A stretch of DNA of 64,000 nucleotides from Pseudoalteromonas sp. NC201 (GTDB taxonomy: Bacteria; Pseudomonadota; Gammaproteobacteria; Enterobacterales; Alteromonadaceae): positions 1,411,001 to 1,475,000 of the forward strand of contig NZ_CP022522.1 in assembly GCF_002850255.1 (NCBI RefSeq). The letters are read 5' to 3'. Below are positions 26,320-34,593 of the stretch, piece by piece. A model generated the notes under the pieces. It was not told the DNA's origin, searched no databases, and worked only from the letters and a program-made list of their open reading frames with translations. The stretch's first letter is position 1, and the number at the start of each line of letters is the position of its first letter. A program made the position numbers and the translations under genes.

Positions 26320-28620
26320 CTAAAAAATAACCTTATCAAAAAGTCTACTCTCGGGTATATTATACTTAGTAAGCTGATTTTTTATCTGCTGGTAGCTTTG
26401 TGAAGCTGCTATGATAATCGGTAGGGCTGATGATGCAGCTTTTTCTGGTGTATACACAGGGTAACCCATAAACTTTTCAGAGTTCTTATATTCTTGATCA
26501 ATAATGAAAAACTCAATGTTTGCTTTGTTGAAAAACAGTGATCTTTCAACTAAAAACTTTGCTTGCCAACCGGTTCCCCAGAGAATTATTTTCTGATTCT
26601 TTTCAGGATCTGCCAGGTAGTTATCGAAGCCATATAGTGCTAGCTTGCTTTTTACTCTATAAAGTTGATCGTTATCGATAGTTGCAAGCCTAGCAATAAG
26701 CAAATCATCGAAAAATACGTTGTTATGTCCGCGAGTCCGAAGACCTCCAAATATCATTGTAGCAGCGAAAACAACTTGATCTGTCAAACATTCACTGTTG
26801 AAATCACAGCTAATTTGAAAACAGCTGAGCTCAAATATATTTCCTTTAGTTACCTTATCGAGGTAGCTTTGTATTTCCTCATGTGAACTATTATCATTCC
26901 TTAAAATATACTTGATAGTAATATTCTCTGGTTTCTTCTTTGCATACTTAGCTAAATTCTGTAAGGTCTCGTTGAGCTTACTTTTCCCTCGTATTTTCTC
27001 AAATGTATGATCCGTCCCGGCATCAATACTAGTCACAATTCGAACATTTGGGTTGTCGAGACATTGAAATAAAGTGTCTGAATATTTTATCGAGTTCGTT
27101 AGAACTCGTTGGATAGCTGTGGGGGCTTGAGCCAATAATGTGGGTAGTAGGGTATCAAACTCTCTACCAAGGCTGGGCTCACCTCCCCCCCAGATAATCG
27201 TCTCGCAGTTATATAGATACGCCCTTCCTGCAGTTGAGTCTAGAAGTTGCATTAAATCATAAGTTGGCTTCTTGCCACCATAATATTTCTCACTGCAGTA
27301 GCTACATTTGAGATTGCAAACTGAGTGGTGCTCCAATGAAAGGTATTTTATGTAGTCCATATTACTTTTATCCCATTGCTTAAACTCGAGATAAGGACAG
27401 CCATCGCACGCTGTGGACTCCCCACTGTTCAGTTCAGTCTTTAAGGCTTTTTTTGCTTTTTGAATATCCTCAATCGACACATTTGCTTGAATATTGTCGA
27501 TTAATACTACATCTCCACGGATCTCATTGTTAATAAAGAATCTTTTACAGCATGCTCTAACTTGGTCAGGCGCTAAAAAGAGAGAGTGTTCTAAGTCTTT
27601 ACAGCTCCACGTTTTAACGCTGAGGTTATTAACCTCGTCTAGCAACATTTGTTGCTGAGATGTTGAATCTAAAGTATTAAACGACAGGAGAGTTTTAGTT
27701 ATTTGGTGATATTGTGTTTGATTAAACTCAAAACCAGTTGGCAGTCGCCGCGTCAATTCGTCGCGTAAAGTAAGCAAAATTTCTTTCATTTTTTGGCGCT
27801 CCACTTTTGCTAACAGCTTTGTATTCCTTATTCTTGTTGCAACTAGAGCTATAAGTCCATTATGAAATGCATCTTGAAACTTTAAATTTTGTCCTTCAGC
27901 TTCCAGTAATTTCCACATTTCATCAAATGCTCTGAAAAAACCATAGACATGTTTGGTTGAAATTGAGTTCACTATTGAGTTATCTCGAGAGTTTTTTATG
28001 TACACTCTTTCATCCAGAAACGTCAGGTCTCGACATTTCCAATAGAGTTTAAATAAGAAGTCGACATCCTCGTGGTAACCAGCTGAAAACAGAATATTGT
28101 TCTTCTTAATCAGATCTTTTTGTACTGCACTAAAAATAACCGAGCCATCCATCTTAAGTGCCAAGTAGTCAGAAAGCATGTCAGTTTTTTCTTTAACTAG
28201 AGAAGATCTGTCTTTTTTAAGTTTGATTTGATCGGATTTACTGTCTGACCAGCAAAAAGAAATGATATCTGCGCCGTGTGGACTGGAATTAAACAGTAGT
28301 AATTGTCCTAATCCGTCTAAACAAAGTGTGTCATCTGAATCAACAAACAATAACCAGTCACCAATTGCATTATCAATAGCAAAATTTCTGGCAGTTCCGG
28401 GCCCTCTGTTTTGTTCGAGACCATGTAGTTGGACTGGCAAAGTGAGAGGCATCAATTTTTCTTGAATAATTTCTTTGGTCTTATCTTGAGAGCCATCATC
28501 AACGATAATCCATTCAATCTGTGGAAATTGTTTCAGTACGTTTATTACATGCTCGGTAAACTTCTCAACATGCATTTCAGCATTATAGATTGGGGTAATT
28601 ATGGAGTACTTGATAGACAT
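26320..28620 (-). CDS. Trifunctional fusion: GT2 glycosyltransferase, radical SAM, Rossmann tail
   Basis: A 766-residue protein joining three domains. Residues 1-~230: GT2 (GT-A) glycosyltransferase with YSIITPIYNAE, IIVDDGSQD (D41, D42) and the metal-binding DSDD at 94-97. Residues ~340-650: radical SAM enzyme with CxxxCxxC (C435, C439, C442; CNLKCSYC) for the 4Fe-4S cluster and a GGGEP motif at 478-482 for SAM. Further cysteines at 357-358, 405 and 408 (CDGCPY) could bind another cluster or zinc. Residues ~676-766: nucleotide-binding Rossmann-like unit (KIILWGTGWQAKFL) as in PglD N-termini. No frame break is seen across the joins, so it is a true fusion in this sequence. Last gene of the leftward operon. 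Reaction unknown; radical-based modification of a sugar coupled to transfer is an inference. Confidence 0.8.
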   Translation of the reverse strand: MSIKYSIITPIYNAEMHVEKFTEHVINVLKQFPQIEWIIVDDGSQDKTKEIIQEKLMPLTLPVQLHGLEQNRGPGTARNFAIDNAIGDWLLFVDSDDTLCLDGLGQLLLFNSSPHGADIISFCWSDSKSDQIKLKKDRSSLVKEKTDMLSDYLALKMDGSVIFSAVQKDLIKKNNILFSAGYHEDVDFLFKLYWKCRDLTFLDERVYIKNSRDNSIVNSISTKHVYGFFRAFDEMWKLLEAEGQNLKFQDAFHNGLIALVATRIRNTKLLAKVERQKMKEILLTLRDELTRRLPTGFEFNQTQYHQITKTLLSFNTLDSTSQQQMLLDEVNNLSVKTWSCKDLEHSLFLAPDQVRACCKRFFINNEIRGDVVLIDNIQANVSIEDIQKAKKALKTELNSGESTACDGCPYLEFKQWDKSNMDYIKYLSLEHHSVCNLKCSYCSEKYYGGKKPTYDLMQLLDSTAGRAYLYNCETIIWGGGEPSLGREFDTLLPTLLAQAPTAIQRVLTNSIKYSDTLFQCLDNPNVRIVTSIDAGTDHTFEKIRGKSKLNETLQNLAKYAKKKPENITIKYILRNDNSSHEEIQSYLDKVTKGNIFELSCFQISCDFNSECLTDQVVFAATMIFGGLRTRGHNNVFFDDLLIARLATIDNDQLYRVKSKLALYGFDNYLADPEKNQKIILWGTGWQAKFLVERSLFFNKANIEFFIIDQEYKNSEKFMGYPVYTPEKAASSALPIIIAASQSYQQIKNQLTKYNIPESRLFDKVIF

Positions 28621-28632
28621 ATGCTTGCTCTC

Positions 28633-29310
28633 CTAGCGGCTTCGATAGATATTCGAAAGCTGCAAAAATTGTTTGCTCATAATGGCAAGTTTTTCAGTCT
28701 GCCTAACAGCAAAAGTATCATACTTTTCGGTAGTTTTAACCACAAGCGAGCCAGCCCCAATGAAGTTATACTCTGCTATTTCAATATTATTTCCAATATT
28801 TGCGCCGACTCCGATTACAGTGTTATCTCCGATAACCACATCTCCAGCGATTGTGACACCAGAGTTTATCCAAACATTATTGCCAATTCGGCAGCCATGA
28901 CCAATATTTACTCCAGTGGAAATAAAAGTATTTTCACCAACCACTGTACCTGCATGTATAGAGGTGTTGTCCAATATTGCACTACCCGCACCAATTGAAA
29001 CGTTATGTTGTGTGATTTGAGGGTTTAGGATCAGTTTAGCGGGCAGGTAGCCTTTGTGCTTTAATTCATTGAATTTTCGTTGCCGAACTTCATTCATATC
29101 TTGAAAACCAATCGCTACTACAAAGTGGGATTGTTCGGGAATAGTGTTTTTTTCAATTGCTTCAAGTGAATGAACAGGAAGGTCCAAGAATGTATCTGTG
29201 GTACGGTAATTATCATCTACAGCGAATCCAACAACTTGATAAAACTCTTTAAAATAGGCGAAAAGTGTGAGTGCCATATTCCCACATCCAACGATGAATA
29301 AAGGTTTCAT
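28633..29310 (-). CDS. PglD/NeuD-type sugar acyltransferase
   Basis: 225 residues, typical for PglD/NeuD acetyltransferases. The N-terminal Rossmann-like sugar-nucleotide site has LFIVGCGNMALTLFAYF (about 4-20). The left-handed beta-helix of hexapeptide repeats spans about 95-205 (IGAGSAILDNTSIHAGTVVGENTFIST and so on) and contains the catalytic His in NIGHGCRIG. These enzymes N-acetylate 4-amino sugars with acetyl-CoA. The adjacent upstream gene encodes a sugar 4-aminotransferase candidate, so an acyl-amino-deoxy hexose is the likely product. Stop is 12 bases before the fusion gene start. Confidence 0.88.
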   Translation of the reverse strand: MKPLFIVGCGNMALTLFAYFKEFYQVVGFAVDDNYRTTDTFLDLPVHSLEAIEKNTIPEQSHFVVAIGFQDMNEVRQRKFNELKHKGYLPAKLILNPQITQHNVSIGAGSAILDNTSIHAGTVVGENTFISTGVNIGHGCRIGNNVWINSGVTIAGDVVIGDNTVIGVGANIGNNIEIAEYNFIGAGSLVVKTTEKYDTFAVRQTEKLAIMSKQFLQLSNIYRSR

Positions 29311-29372
29311 CTAAAACCTCCTTTGCTAATAAACTCGGTATAACGATGTACAATTGTGTATTTCTCAATACT

Positions 29373-30455
29373 TTAAGGAATGAAGTCACAAATCTTTTCT
29401 ATTTGTGTATTTTTCTGACCGTAATATAAAGGTAAGCATAATATTCTTTGAGATACACTTTCGGCGTTGGGCATTGATACTTCGGTTTGTTTCTTAACCA
29501 CAATAGGCATTCTATTTAGAGAAGGATAAAAATACCTTCTGGGGTAAATATTGGCGTTATTCATTCTATTCAAAGTCAGCTCAAGTTTGGAAACCTGATC
29601 AAATAAAATCGGCATGTAGGAGGGTGAAACTTTTTCACTATTGGTGTAGGTTTGAAATGACACATTAGATTGTAGCTGTGAGTTGTAAAAGTCTTTTTGC
29701 CTAGCTCTATCTTCCTCAATTAATGGTAGGTCATCGAGTATGGCTAAGCCCATGGCTGCGTGAAACTCACTTAGCTTTCCATTTATGCCGGGTTTAGATG
29801 CTAGTTCTCCATCAAGACCAAAGTTAATCATCTGCTTTGCAGTTTCTAGCTCTCTGTCATTTTTAAAAACAAGCGCGCCTCCTTCAACTGTATGGAATAG
29901 CTTTGTCGCGTGTAAGCTAAAGCAACTGATATCGCCATAGGTTAGAATACTTTTGCCTTTATCGTCCAGCGTAGTGAGGGCGTGAGCTGCATCGTAAATA
30001 AGACTGAACTTATATTTCTCTTGTAGTTTCTGTAAATGCTCCACTTCACATGAGTTACCAAATGTATGTACAGGCACAACGCAGTCTATTTTCTTACCTG
30101 AAGAAAGTTGTTCTTCGAGTAAATATGGATCCATATTCCATGTTTTAGAGTCTATATCGCAAAAGTCGACGTGGGCTCCTTGCCACTCCAAAGCTGAATA
30201 GGTAGCTTGAAAAGTAAATGGCGTAGAAATAACGTTCTTTTGCTGTAAGTTCTTTATTCTAAATGCAATTTGAAGGGCCATAGTACCGCTTGAGACCAGC
30301 AATAAGTTTTTTACGCCGAGGTATGCTTCAAGTCTTGCAGTGAGTTCTTTGACTAAAGGACCGTTATTAGTAAGCCATTTCCGTTCATAGATCCCCTCTA
30401 TGTACTTGATGTACTTTTTCATAGAGGGTAAATAAGGTGAGGTTACATGTATCAT
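29373..30455 (-). CDS. DegT/DnrJ/EryC1/StrS sugar aminotransferase
   Basis: PLP-dependent nucleotide-sugar aminotransferase, 360 residues. TNNGPLVKELTARLEAYLGVKN and SSGTMALQIA (about 55-64) are the cofactor phosphate region, IYDAAHAL holds the Asp that contacts the PLP ring, and SLHATKLFHTVEGGA holds Lys185 that forms the Schiff base. It probably turns a 4-keto-6-deoxy (or 3-keto) dTDP-hexose into the amino sugar, given rmlA immediately upstream (4-base overlap) and the acyltransferase downstream. It is distinct from PseC in this window. VioA-, FdtB- or WecE-like roles cannot be separated by eye. Confidence 0.87.
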   Translation of the reverse strand: MIHVTSPYLPSMKKYIKYIEGIYERKWLTNNGPLVKELTARLEAYLGVKNLLLVSSGTMALQIAFRIKNLQQKNVISTPFTFQATYSALEWQGAHVDFCDIDSKTWNMDPYLLEEQLSSGKKIDCVVPVHTFGNSCEVEHLQKLQEKYKFSLIYDAAHALTTLDDKGKSILTYGDISCFSLHATKLFHTVEGGALVFKNDRELETAKQMINFGLDGELASKPGINGKLSEFHAAMGLAILDDLPLIEEDRARQKDFYNSQLQSNVSFQTYTNSEKVSPSYMPILFDQVSKLELTLNRMNNANIYPRRYFYPSLNRMPIVVKKQTEVSMPNAESVSQRILCLPLYYGQKNTQIEKICDFIP

Positions 30456-31324
30456 TTCAGATCACTCAGTACTTTTGATAAGTACTCTCCGTAGGTAGTA
30501 TTCTCATATTTAACACTAGCACTCTCAAGCATGGATGCTGGAATCCAACCTTTTTGAAAAGCAATTTCCTCAAGACATGCTATTTTAAATCCTTGCCGTT
30601 TTTCAATGGATTGTATGAAGACAGATGCTTCCATCAAACTTTCACTAGTACCCATATCTAACCATGCATAACCTCGACCTAACACTTCTACAGACAATTC
30701 ATTTCTATCGATATAAACATTTAGTAAGTCCGTGATTTCTAACTCACCACGCGCAGAGGTATTAAGTTGTTTAACATGGTCAATAGCATTTTTATTAAAC
30801 ATGTATAATCCGGTTGCGACTGTGTTCGATTTAGGTTCCGTTGGCTTTTCTTCAATTGAGTCAACTTGGTTGAATTGGTTGTATGATATTACCCCAAAAC
30901 TACTTGGGTTTTTAACCTCATATGCAAAAGCGGTAGCTTTATCGAAACTTGCTTTTGCATTTTTTAATCGGGGTGTGAGTCCTGGACCGAAAAAGAAGTT
31001 GTCTCCTAGTATTAGACAAAAAGCTGAGTCACTTAGAAATGCACTAGCTTGCTTTATTCCGTCAGAAATACCAGCCGCTCTGGACTGATTTATATACTCA
31101 ATTTTTAAACCTAGATTGGAACCATCGCCTAGTAATCGTTCGAATGCAGGACGATCAATCTCGCGGCATACAATACCAATCTCCCTAATTTCTGCCAGCA
31201 TTAGCACTGAGATTGGATAAAATATCATCGGCTTATCGAACACTGGCAAGAGATGTTTATTAATACCTAGGGTGACAGGAAACATGCGAGAGCCAGTCCC
31301 CCCAGCTAAAACTAATCCTTTCAT
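30452..31324 (-). CDS. rmlA: Glucose-1-phosphate thymidylyltransferase
   Basis: Makes dTDP-glucose from dTTP and glucose-1-phosphate, 290 residues as usual for RmlA. The N-terminal signature LAGGTGSRMFPVT with NKHLLPVFDKPMIFYP is the nucleotidyltransferase loop and uridylyl/thymidylyl motif. LILGDNFFFGPGL (about 103-115) holds the metal-binding Asp. EEKPTEPKSNTVATGLYMF and WLDMGTSESLMEA are typical for the C-terminal half. It lies between the SDR gene (2-base gap) and the aminotransferase gene. Expected to feed dTDP-amino-sugar synthesis in this leftward operon. Confidence 0.93.
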   Translation of the reverse strand: MKGLVLAGGTGSRMFPVTLGINKHLLPVFDKPMIFYPISVLMLAEIREIGIVCREIDRPAFERLLGDGSNLGLKIEYINQSRAAGISDGIKQASAFLSDSAFCLILGDNFFFGPGLTPRLKNAKASFDKATAFAYEVKNPSSFGVISYNQFNQVDSIEEKPTEPKSNTVATGLYMFNKNAIDHVKQLNTSARGELEITDLLNVYIDRNELSVEVLGRGYAWLDMGTSESLMEASVFIQSIEKRQGFKIACLEEIAFQKGWIPASMLESASVKYENTTYGEYLSKVLSDLK

Positions 31325-31326
31325 AC

Positions 31327-32364
31327 TTAATCCCTATCAAGGTGTAAAATGTTACCGTTTAGCTCAGTCTGTTTGACTATTTGATGCCATTTAATAAGAG
31401 ACTTATACCAATCTAGAGTGATTGTATCTGGGGTATCTTCCAATTCCCCACTTGCCAACTTAGTTAAAATTTCTTCTACACCAAAACTGATATTGTATTT
31501 GGGTTGCCACCCAAGGACTCTTTGGATCTTATTAAAGTTGACCTCATAGCTGCGTTGGTCTGGGTCTCCATACCACTTTATACTCACTTTAGTTTTAAAA
31601 ATATTCTCAGCAACTTTGCAAACGCTATCTGCGAGCTCATAAAGTTGGTAGTTTTGTTCATTACCGCCAACATTGAAGATTTCACCATTAATTAATTCTG
31701 TTGGGGTATCTAGCAATAAACACATCAATTCTGAGGTATCTTTCACATGGAGCATGGGACGTTTTTGGGTACCATCTCGCATTAAGGGGAGATAGCCATT
31801 CTTAAATACCCCAAGTGCCATACCATTAACAGCTAAATCAAAACGCATTCTAGGGCTAAAGCCGAATAACGTTGCTTGACGTAGTACTGTCACACAAAAA
31901 GAAGAATCAGCTAAAGTTAGCACATCCGCTTCAGCCCGTTCATTTGCTATAGCATATGTAGTTAGTGCATTTGTTTTGGATGTTTCATCGACCTGGGCTT
32001 CTTGGTATCCGTAGATACTGCAACTTGATGGTAAAATGTATTGCTTGACACCTTGTTGTTTGGCCAGTTTAGCGGTGTTAGCTCTAGCCTTGTGATTTAT
32101 ATCAAAAGTAATATTTTGAAATAATTCACCACTGGGATCATTTGAGAGAGCAACTAGATCTATTACAACATCTATATCGGTGAACACATCAGCAGTAAGT
32201 ATGCGGCAATCAAGTTTTAGTTTAGACAAACGCTCATGCTGAGGTAGCCGATCGCCAAAATAAAATCGATCTATTGCAGTTACTTTACAACCCTGTTCAA
32301 GCAATAGTTGGACTAGTACGCTACCAACATAGCCTGATGCGCCTGTAACTAGTACATTTTTCAT
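31327..32364 (-). CDS. Extended SDR NAD-dependent epimerase/dehydratase-like protein
   Basis: 345 residues, extended short-chain dehydrogenase fold. NAD-binding GASGYVG at residues 8-14; substrate-side PSSCSIYGYQE (about 112-122); putative catalytic Tyr137. The normal YxxxK is YAIAN here: position 141 is Asn, not Lys. In this SDR branch I recall YAKAN-type motifs, so the departure may be family-wide. No classical RmlB 4,6-dehydratase (with its TDE motif) is present in the window. This protein may do a later epimerisation or reduction step, or the dehydratase lies elsewhere. First SDR in the rmlA operon. Confidence 0.8.
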   Translation of the reverse strand: MKNVLVTGASGYVGSVLVQLLLEQGCKVTAIDRFYFGDRLPQHERLSKLKLDCRILTADVFTDIDVVIDLVALSNDPSGELFQNITFDINHKARANTAKLAKQQGVKQYILPSSCSIYGYQEAQVDETSKTNALTTYAIANERAEADVLTLADSSFCVTVLRQATLFGFSPRMRFDLAVNGMALGVFKNGYLPLMRDGTQKRPMLHVKDTSELMCLLLDTPTELINGEIFNVGGNEQNYQLYELADSVCKVAENIFKTKVSIKWYGDPDQRSYEVNFNKIQRVLGWQPKYNISFGVEEILTKLASGELEDTPDTITLDWYKSLIKWHQIVKQTELNGNILHLDRD

Positions 32365-32414
32365 ATTTTATGCTCGAGTAAGTTTATTGTTTAACATTAG
32401 CAAAATTTGTGCCG

Positions 32415-33140
32415 CTAATAAATTTTTTGTTCTACATGTTGGTTGATTTTTGTGATATCAGGTCGGGTGAGTAACGCCTTTAGTAGCTGTTCGAATGTAA
32501 AATCAGTTTTGTAGTTGAAGAATTCGAACAACTTGTTGAGCATTTTATAGTCATCAGGTTCGTCTAAAGTGATTCGGTAATGGCTAAAGTCTTGAGTGGC
32601 GCTAATGTTATAGACTTGAATATTTTTGAATTTTGCCATACCGAGGGTTACGTGTTCTCTATCAGGCCTATTGCTTGCTTTTTGGTGAGTCAGTTTTAAG
32701 AGTGAAAATGAGAATACACAAGTGTCTAGCCCTCTTGGAAATCCAGAGTGAGGACCAAGAGAGACCATGTCGTGGTCATTGGCTTTAAATTTATTTATTG
32801 CTGCTAATACTAAGTTTATATCGATGAAAGGACAGTCACTTGTCAGCCTAACGATGACATCGTTATCTGTTGCCCCAAATGACTCTGCAGCTTCGTAGTA
32901 GCGGGAGAGTACATCCTCTGTTGAACCTTTGTAAAATTTGATCTTGTTTTTTATGCACACCTCAATTATTGGAGTTTCGGAACCATCATTTGTAGTGGCT
33001 ACAATGATATTTTCCTGTAGCAGTGATAAGCGCTTTAGCATGGTTTCTAACACTGACTGAGTTCCAAAAGGCAGCAATACTTTACCTGGAAGACGGCTAG
33101 ATGTCATTCTGGCTTGAATTATGACAAATAATTTACTCAT
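32415..33140 (-). CDS. SpsF-like cytidylyltransferase (CMP-nonulosonate synthetase candidate)
   Basis: 241 residues from ATG at 33140. The N-terminal FVIIQARMTSSRLPGKVLLPFG is the CTP-binding loop of the SpsF/NeuA/KdsB family, and VRLTSDCPFIDINLV has the metal-binding Asp. In Bacillus spore-coat and many Pse/Leg loci this family activates the nonulosonic acid with CTP, the step called PseF. No other cytidylyltransferase is visible in the window, so PseF function is the best guess. It is transcribed away from pseI across a 149-base gap that holds a FliA promoter on the other strand. It heads the leftward dTDP-sugar operon. Confidence 0.78.
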   Translation of the reverse strand: MSKLFVIIQARMTSSRLPGKVLLPFGTQSVLETMLKRLSLLQENIIVATTNDGSETPIIEVCIKNKIKFYKGSTEDVLSRYYEAAESFGATDNDVIVRLTSDCPFIDINLVLAAINKFKANDHDMVSLGPHSGFPRGLDTCVFSFSLLKLTHQKASNRPDREHVTLGMAKFKNIQVYNISATQDFSHYRITLDEPDDYKMLNKLFEFFNYKTDFTFEQLLKALLTRPDITKINQHVEQKIY

Positions 33141-33198
33141 CAAGTGATAATTTTCTTGGACTTAATTCCTTGAAACGATAGCATATTAAGGCGAGCTG

Positions 33199-33225
33199 TA
33201 AAGCTTTGTTGATATCAGCCGATAT
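33199..33225 (+). promoter_or_regulatory. Sigma-28 (FliA) promoter of the pseI operon
   Basis: TAAAGCTT (33199-33206), 11 bases, GCCGATAT (33218-33225): 7 of 8 matches in each box at exact FliA spacing. It is 65 bases before the pseI start and faces pseI. It has the same architecture as the flagellin promoters in this window. Confidence 0.82.
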
Positions 33226-33289
33226 CCTTAAAAGCAAAAATCAGAATAATTGATTGAAACTTTAACAAACGAAATGTCGGAGGATAAAT

Positions 33290-34327
33290 TTGTTTGAGCA
33301 AAAATTGAGAATCCACGACAAGGTCATTGGACATGATTCTCCCTGCTATATTATCGCAGAGATGTCGGCGAACCATGGGCAGTGCTTAATCAAAGCGAAA
33401 GAACTAGTGCATGCGGCATATGAATCCGGCGCTGATGCAATAAAATTGCAAACCTATACAGCAGACACCTTAACAATGGACTGCAAACTGCCGCATTTTG
33501 AAGCCACGGGACCTTGGAAAGGTCAGTATCTTCACGATCTATACAAAACAGCTTACATGCCATGGGATTTTCATGCTGAGCTTTTCGAGCTAGCTGCTAA
33601 ACTTGGCTTGACGTGTTTCTCATCGCCGTTCGATAAAACCGCGGTAGATTTGTTAAGTCAGTTAGATGCGCCTGCATATAAAATCGCTTCGCCAGAATTG
33701 ATCGATCACCAGCTTATCCGAGATGTCGCTGCAACAGGTAAGCCTGTAATTATATCTACCGGGGGCGCGACGCTACCAGAAATAGCTGAGGCTGTGAAAG
33801 TAGCTGAAGAGGCGGGTGTAACTGAGCTTGGGCTGATGAAATGTACGAGTACCTACCCAGCCCCTGCTGAGACGATAAATTTACGCACAATTCCACATAT
33901 GAGAGAAGCATTTAAATGTCCTGTGGGGTTATCCGATCATACGCTTGGCAATGATGTACCTTTGGCATCAGTTGCGGTAGGGGCATGCATGATTGAAAAG
34001 CACTTTGTGCTCGATAAAAGTGACAACACCGCGGATAGCTTTTTTTCAATGACACCAGATGAATTGAAGGCGCTAGTCCATGGTGTTAGACAGATTGAAA
34101 AAGCGATGGGAGAGGTTAATTATCCTACTGAAGCGTCAAAAGCGCGTCGCTGTGTCTACATTATAAAAGATATTAAATCAGGCGAGCGCTTGACTGCCGA
34201 ACATTTAAGGCAGATGCGCCCCGGTGGCGGTGAAATCATGCCAAAAGAGTTATCAAGACTAATTGGTCGTACTGTGAACAGAAAACTACGCTGTGGTGAG
34301 CAGCTAGCATGGAGTGATTTATTGTGA
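33290..34327 (+). CDS. pseI: PseI, pseudaminic acid synthase
   Basis: Condenses the 2,4-diacetamido-trideoxy-altrose with phosphoenolpyruvate to give pseudaminic acid; 345 residues. NeuB/PseI barrel: CYIIAEMSANHGQ (about 19-31), ADAIKLQTYTADTLT, CFSSPFDKTAVDLL, STYPAPAETINLRTI and PVGLSDHTLG (metal and PEP site). The C-terminal SAF/antifreeze-like domain spans about 285-345 (RCVYIIKDIKSGERLTAEHLRQMRPG). The SANHGQ and ...TYTADT wording is of the PseI rather than the NeuB/LegI type. The start is TTG at 33290, supported by GGAGG at 33279-33283. First gene of a four-gene operon behind a FliA promoter. Confidence 0.93.
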   Translation: MFEQKLRIHDKVIGHDSPCYIIAEMSANHGQCLIKAKELVHAAYESGADAIKLQTYTADTLTMDCKLPHFEATGPWKGQYLHDLYKTAYMPWDFHAELFELAAKLGLTCFSSPFDKTAVDLLSQLDAPAYKIASPELIDHQLIRDVAATGKPVIISTGGATLPEIAEAVKVAEEAGVTELGLMKCTSTYPAPAETINLRTIPHMREAFKCPVGLSDHTLGNDVPLASVAVGACMIEKHFVLDKSDNTADSFFSMTPDELKALVHGVRQIEKAMGEVNYPTEASKARRCVYIIKDIKSGERLTAEHLRQMRPGGGEIMPKELSRLIGRTVNRKLRCGEQLAWSDLL

Positions 34328-34593
34328 GCAAAACAAGAGCTGAGCTAATATATTCTATCCAACAGTTCTTATTAATAAGAGGCGTAATGGTAGATGATAC
34401 TATCATCGAAAATCACAATTTTATTAGAGAAGGAAGCCTTGATTCGTTTGAAATATTAACTTTAATTATGCAATTGGAAAGTGAGCTGTGTATACCGATA
34501 CCGATAGAGCTATTATTGGAGCAAGGTAATACAGAAATAGGGAAATTAGTAGACTCACTGGTTAAGCTTGTTAATGATCGCGATAAGAGTTGA
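34324..34593 (+). CDS. Acyl carrier protein
   Basis: Small acidic helical protein of 89 residues with the phosphopantetheine site in EGSLDSFEILTL, Ser41 being the attachment residue (DSF in place of the common DSL). Starts at GTG 34324 overlapping the pseI stop by 4 bases; it overlaps the PseG-fusion start downstream. It would carry an acyl group loaded by the adenylating ligase encoded two genes later. An ACP inside a pseudaminic-acid operon suggests acyl-ACP-dependent N- or O-acylation of the sugar. Confidence 0.85.
   Translation: MSKTRAELIYSIQQFLLIRGVMVDDTIIENHNFIREGSLDSFEILTLIMQLESELCIPIPIELLLEQGNTEIGKLVDSLVKLVNDRDKS

Noticed and set aside
28429..28998. 189-codon plus-strand ORF opposite the GT2 fusion and PglD-like genes
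   Set aside because: Both minus-strand genes have clear family motifs here; this frame has none.
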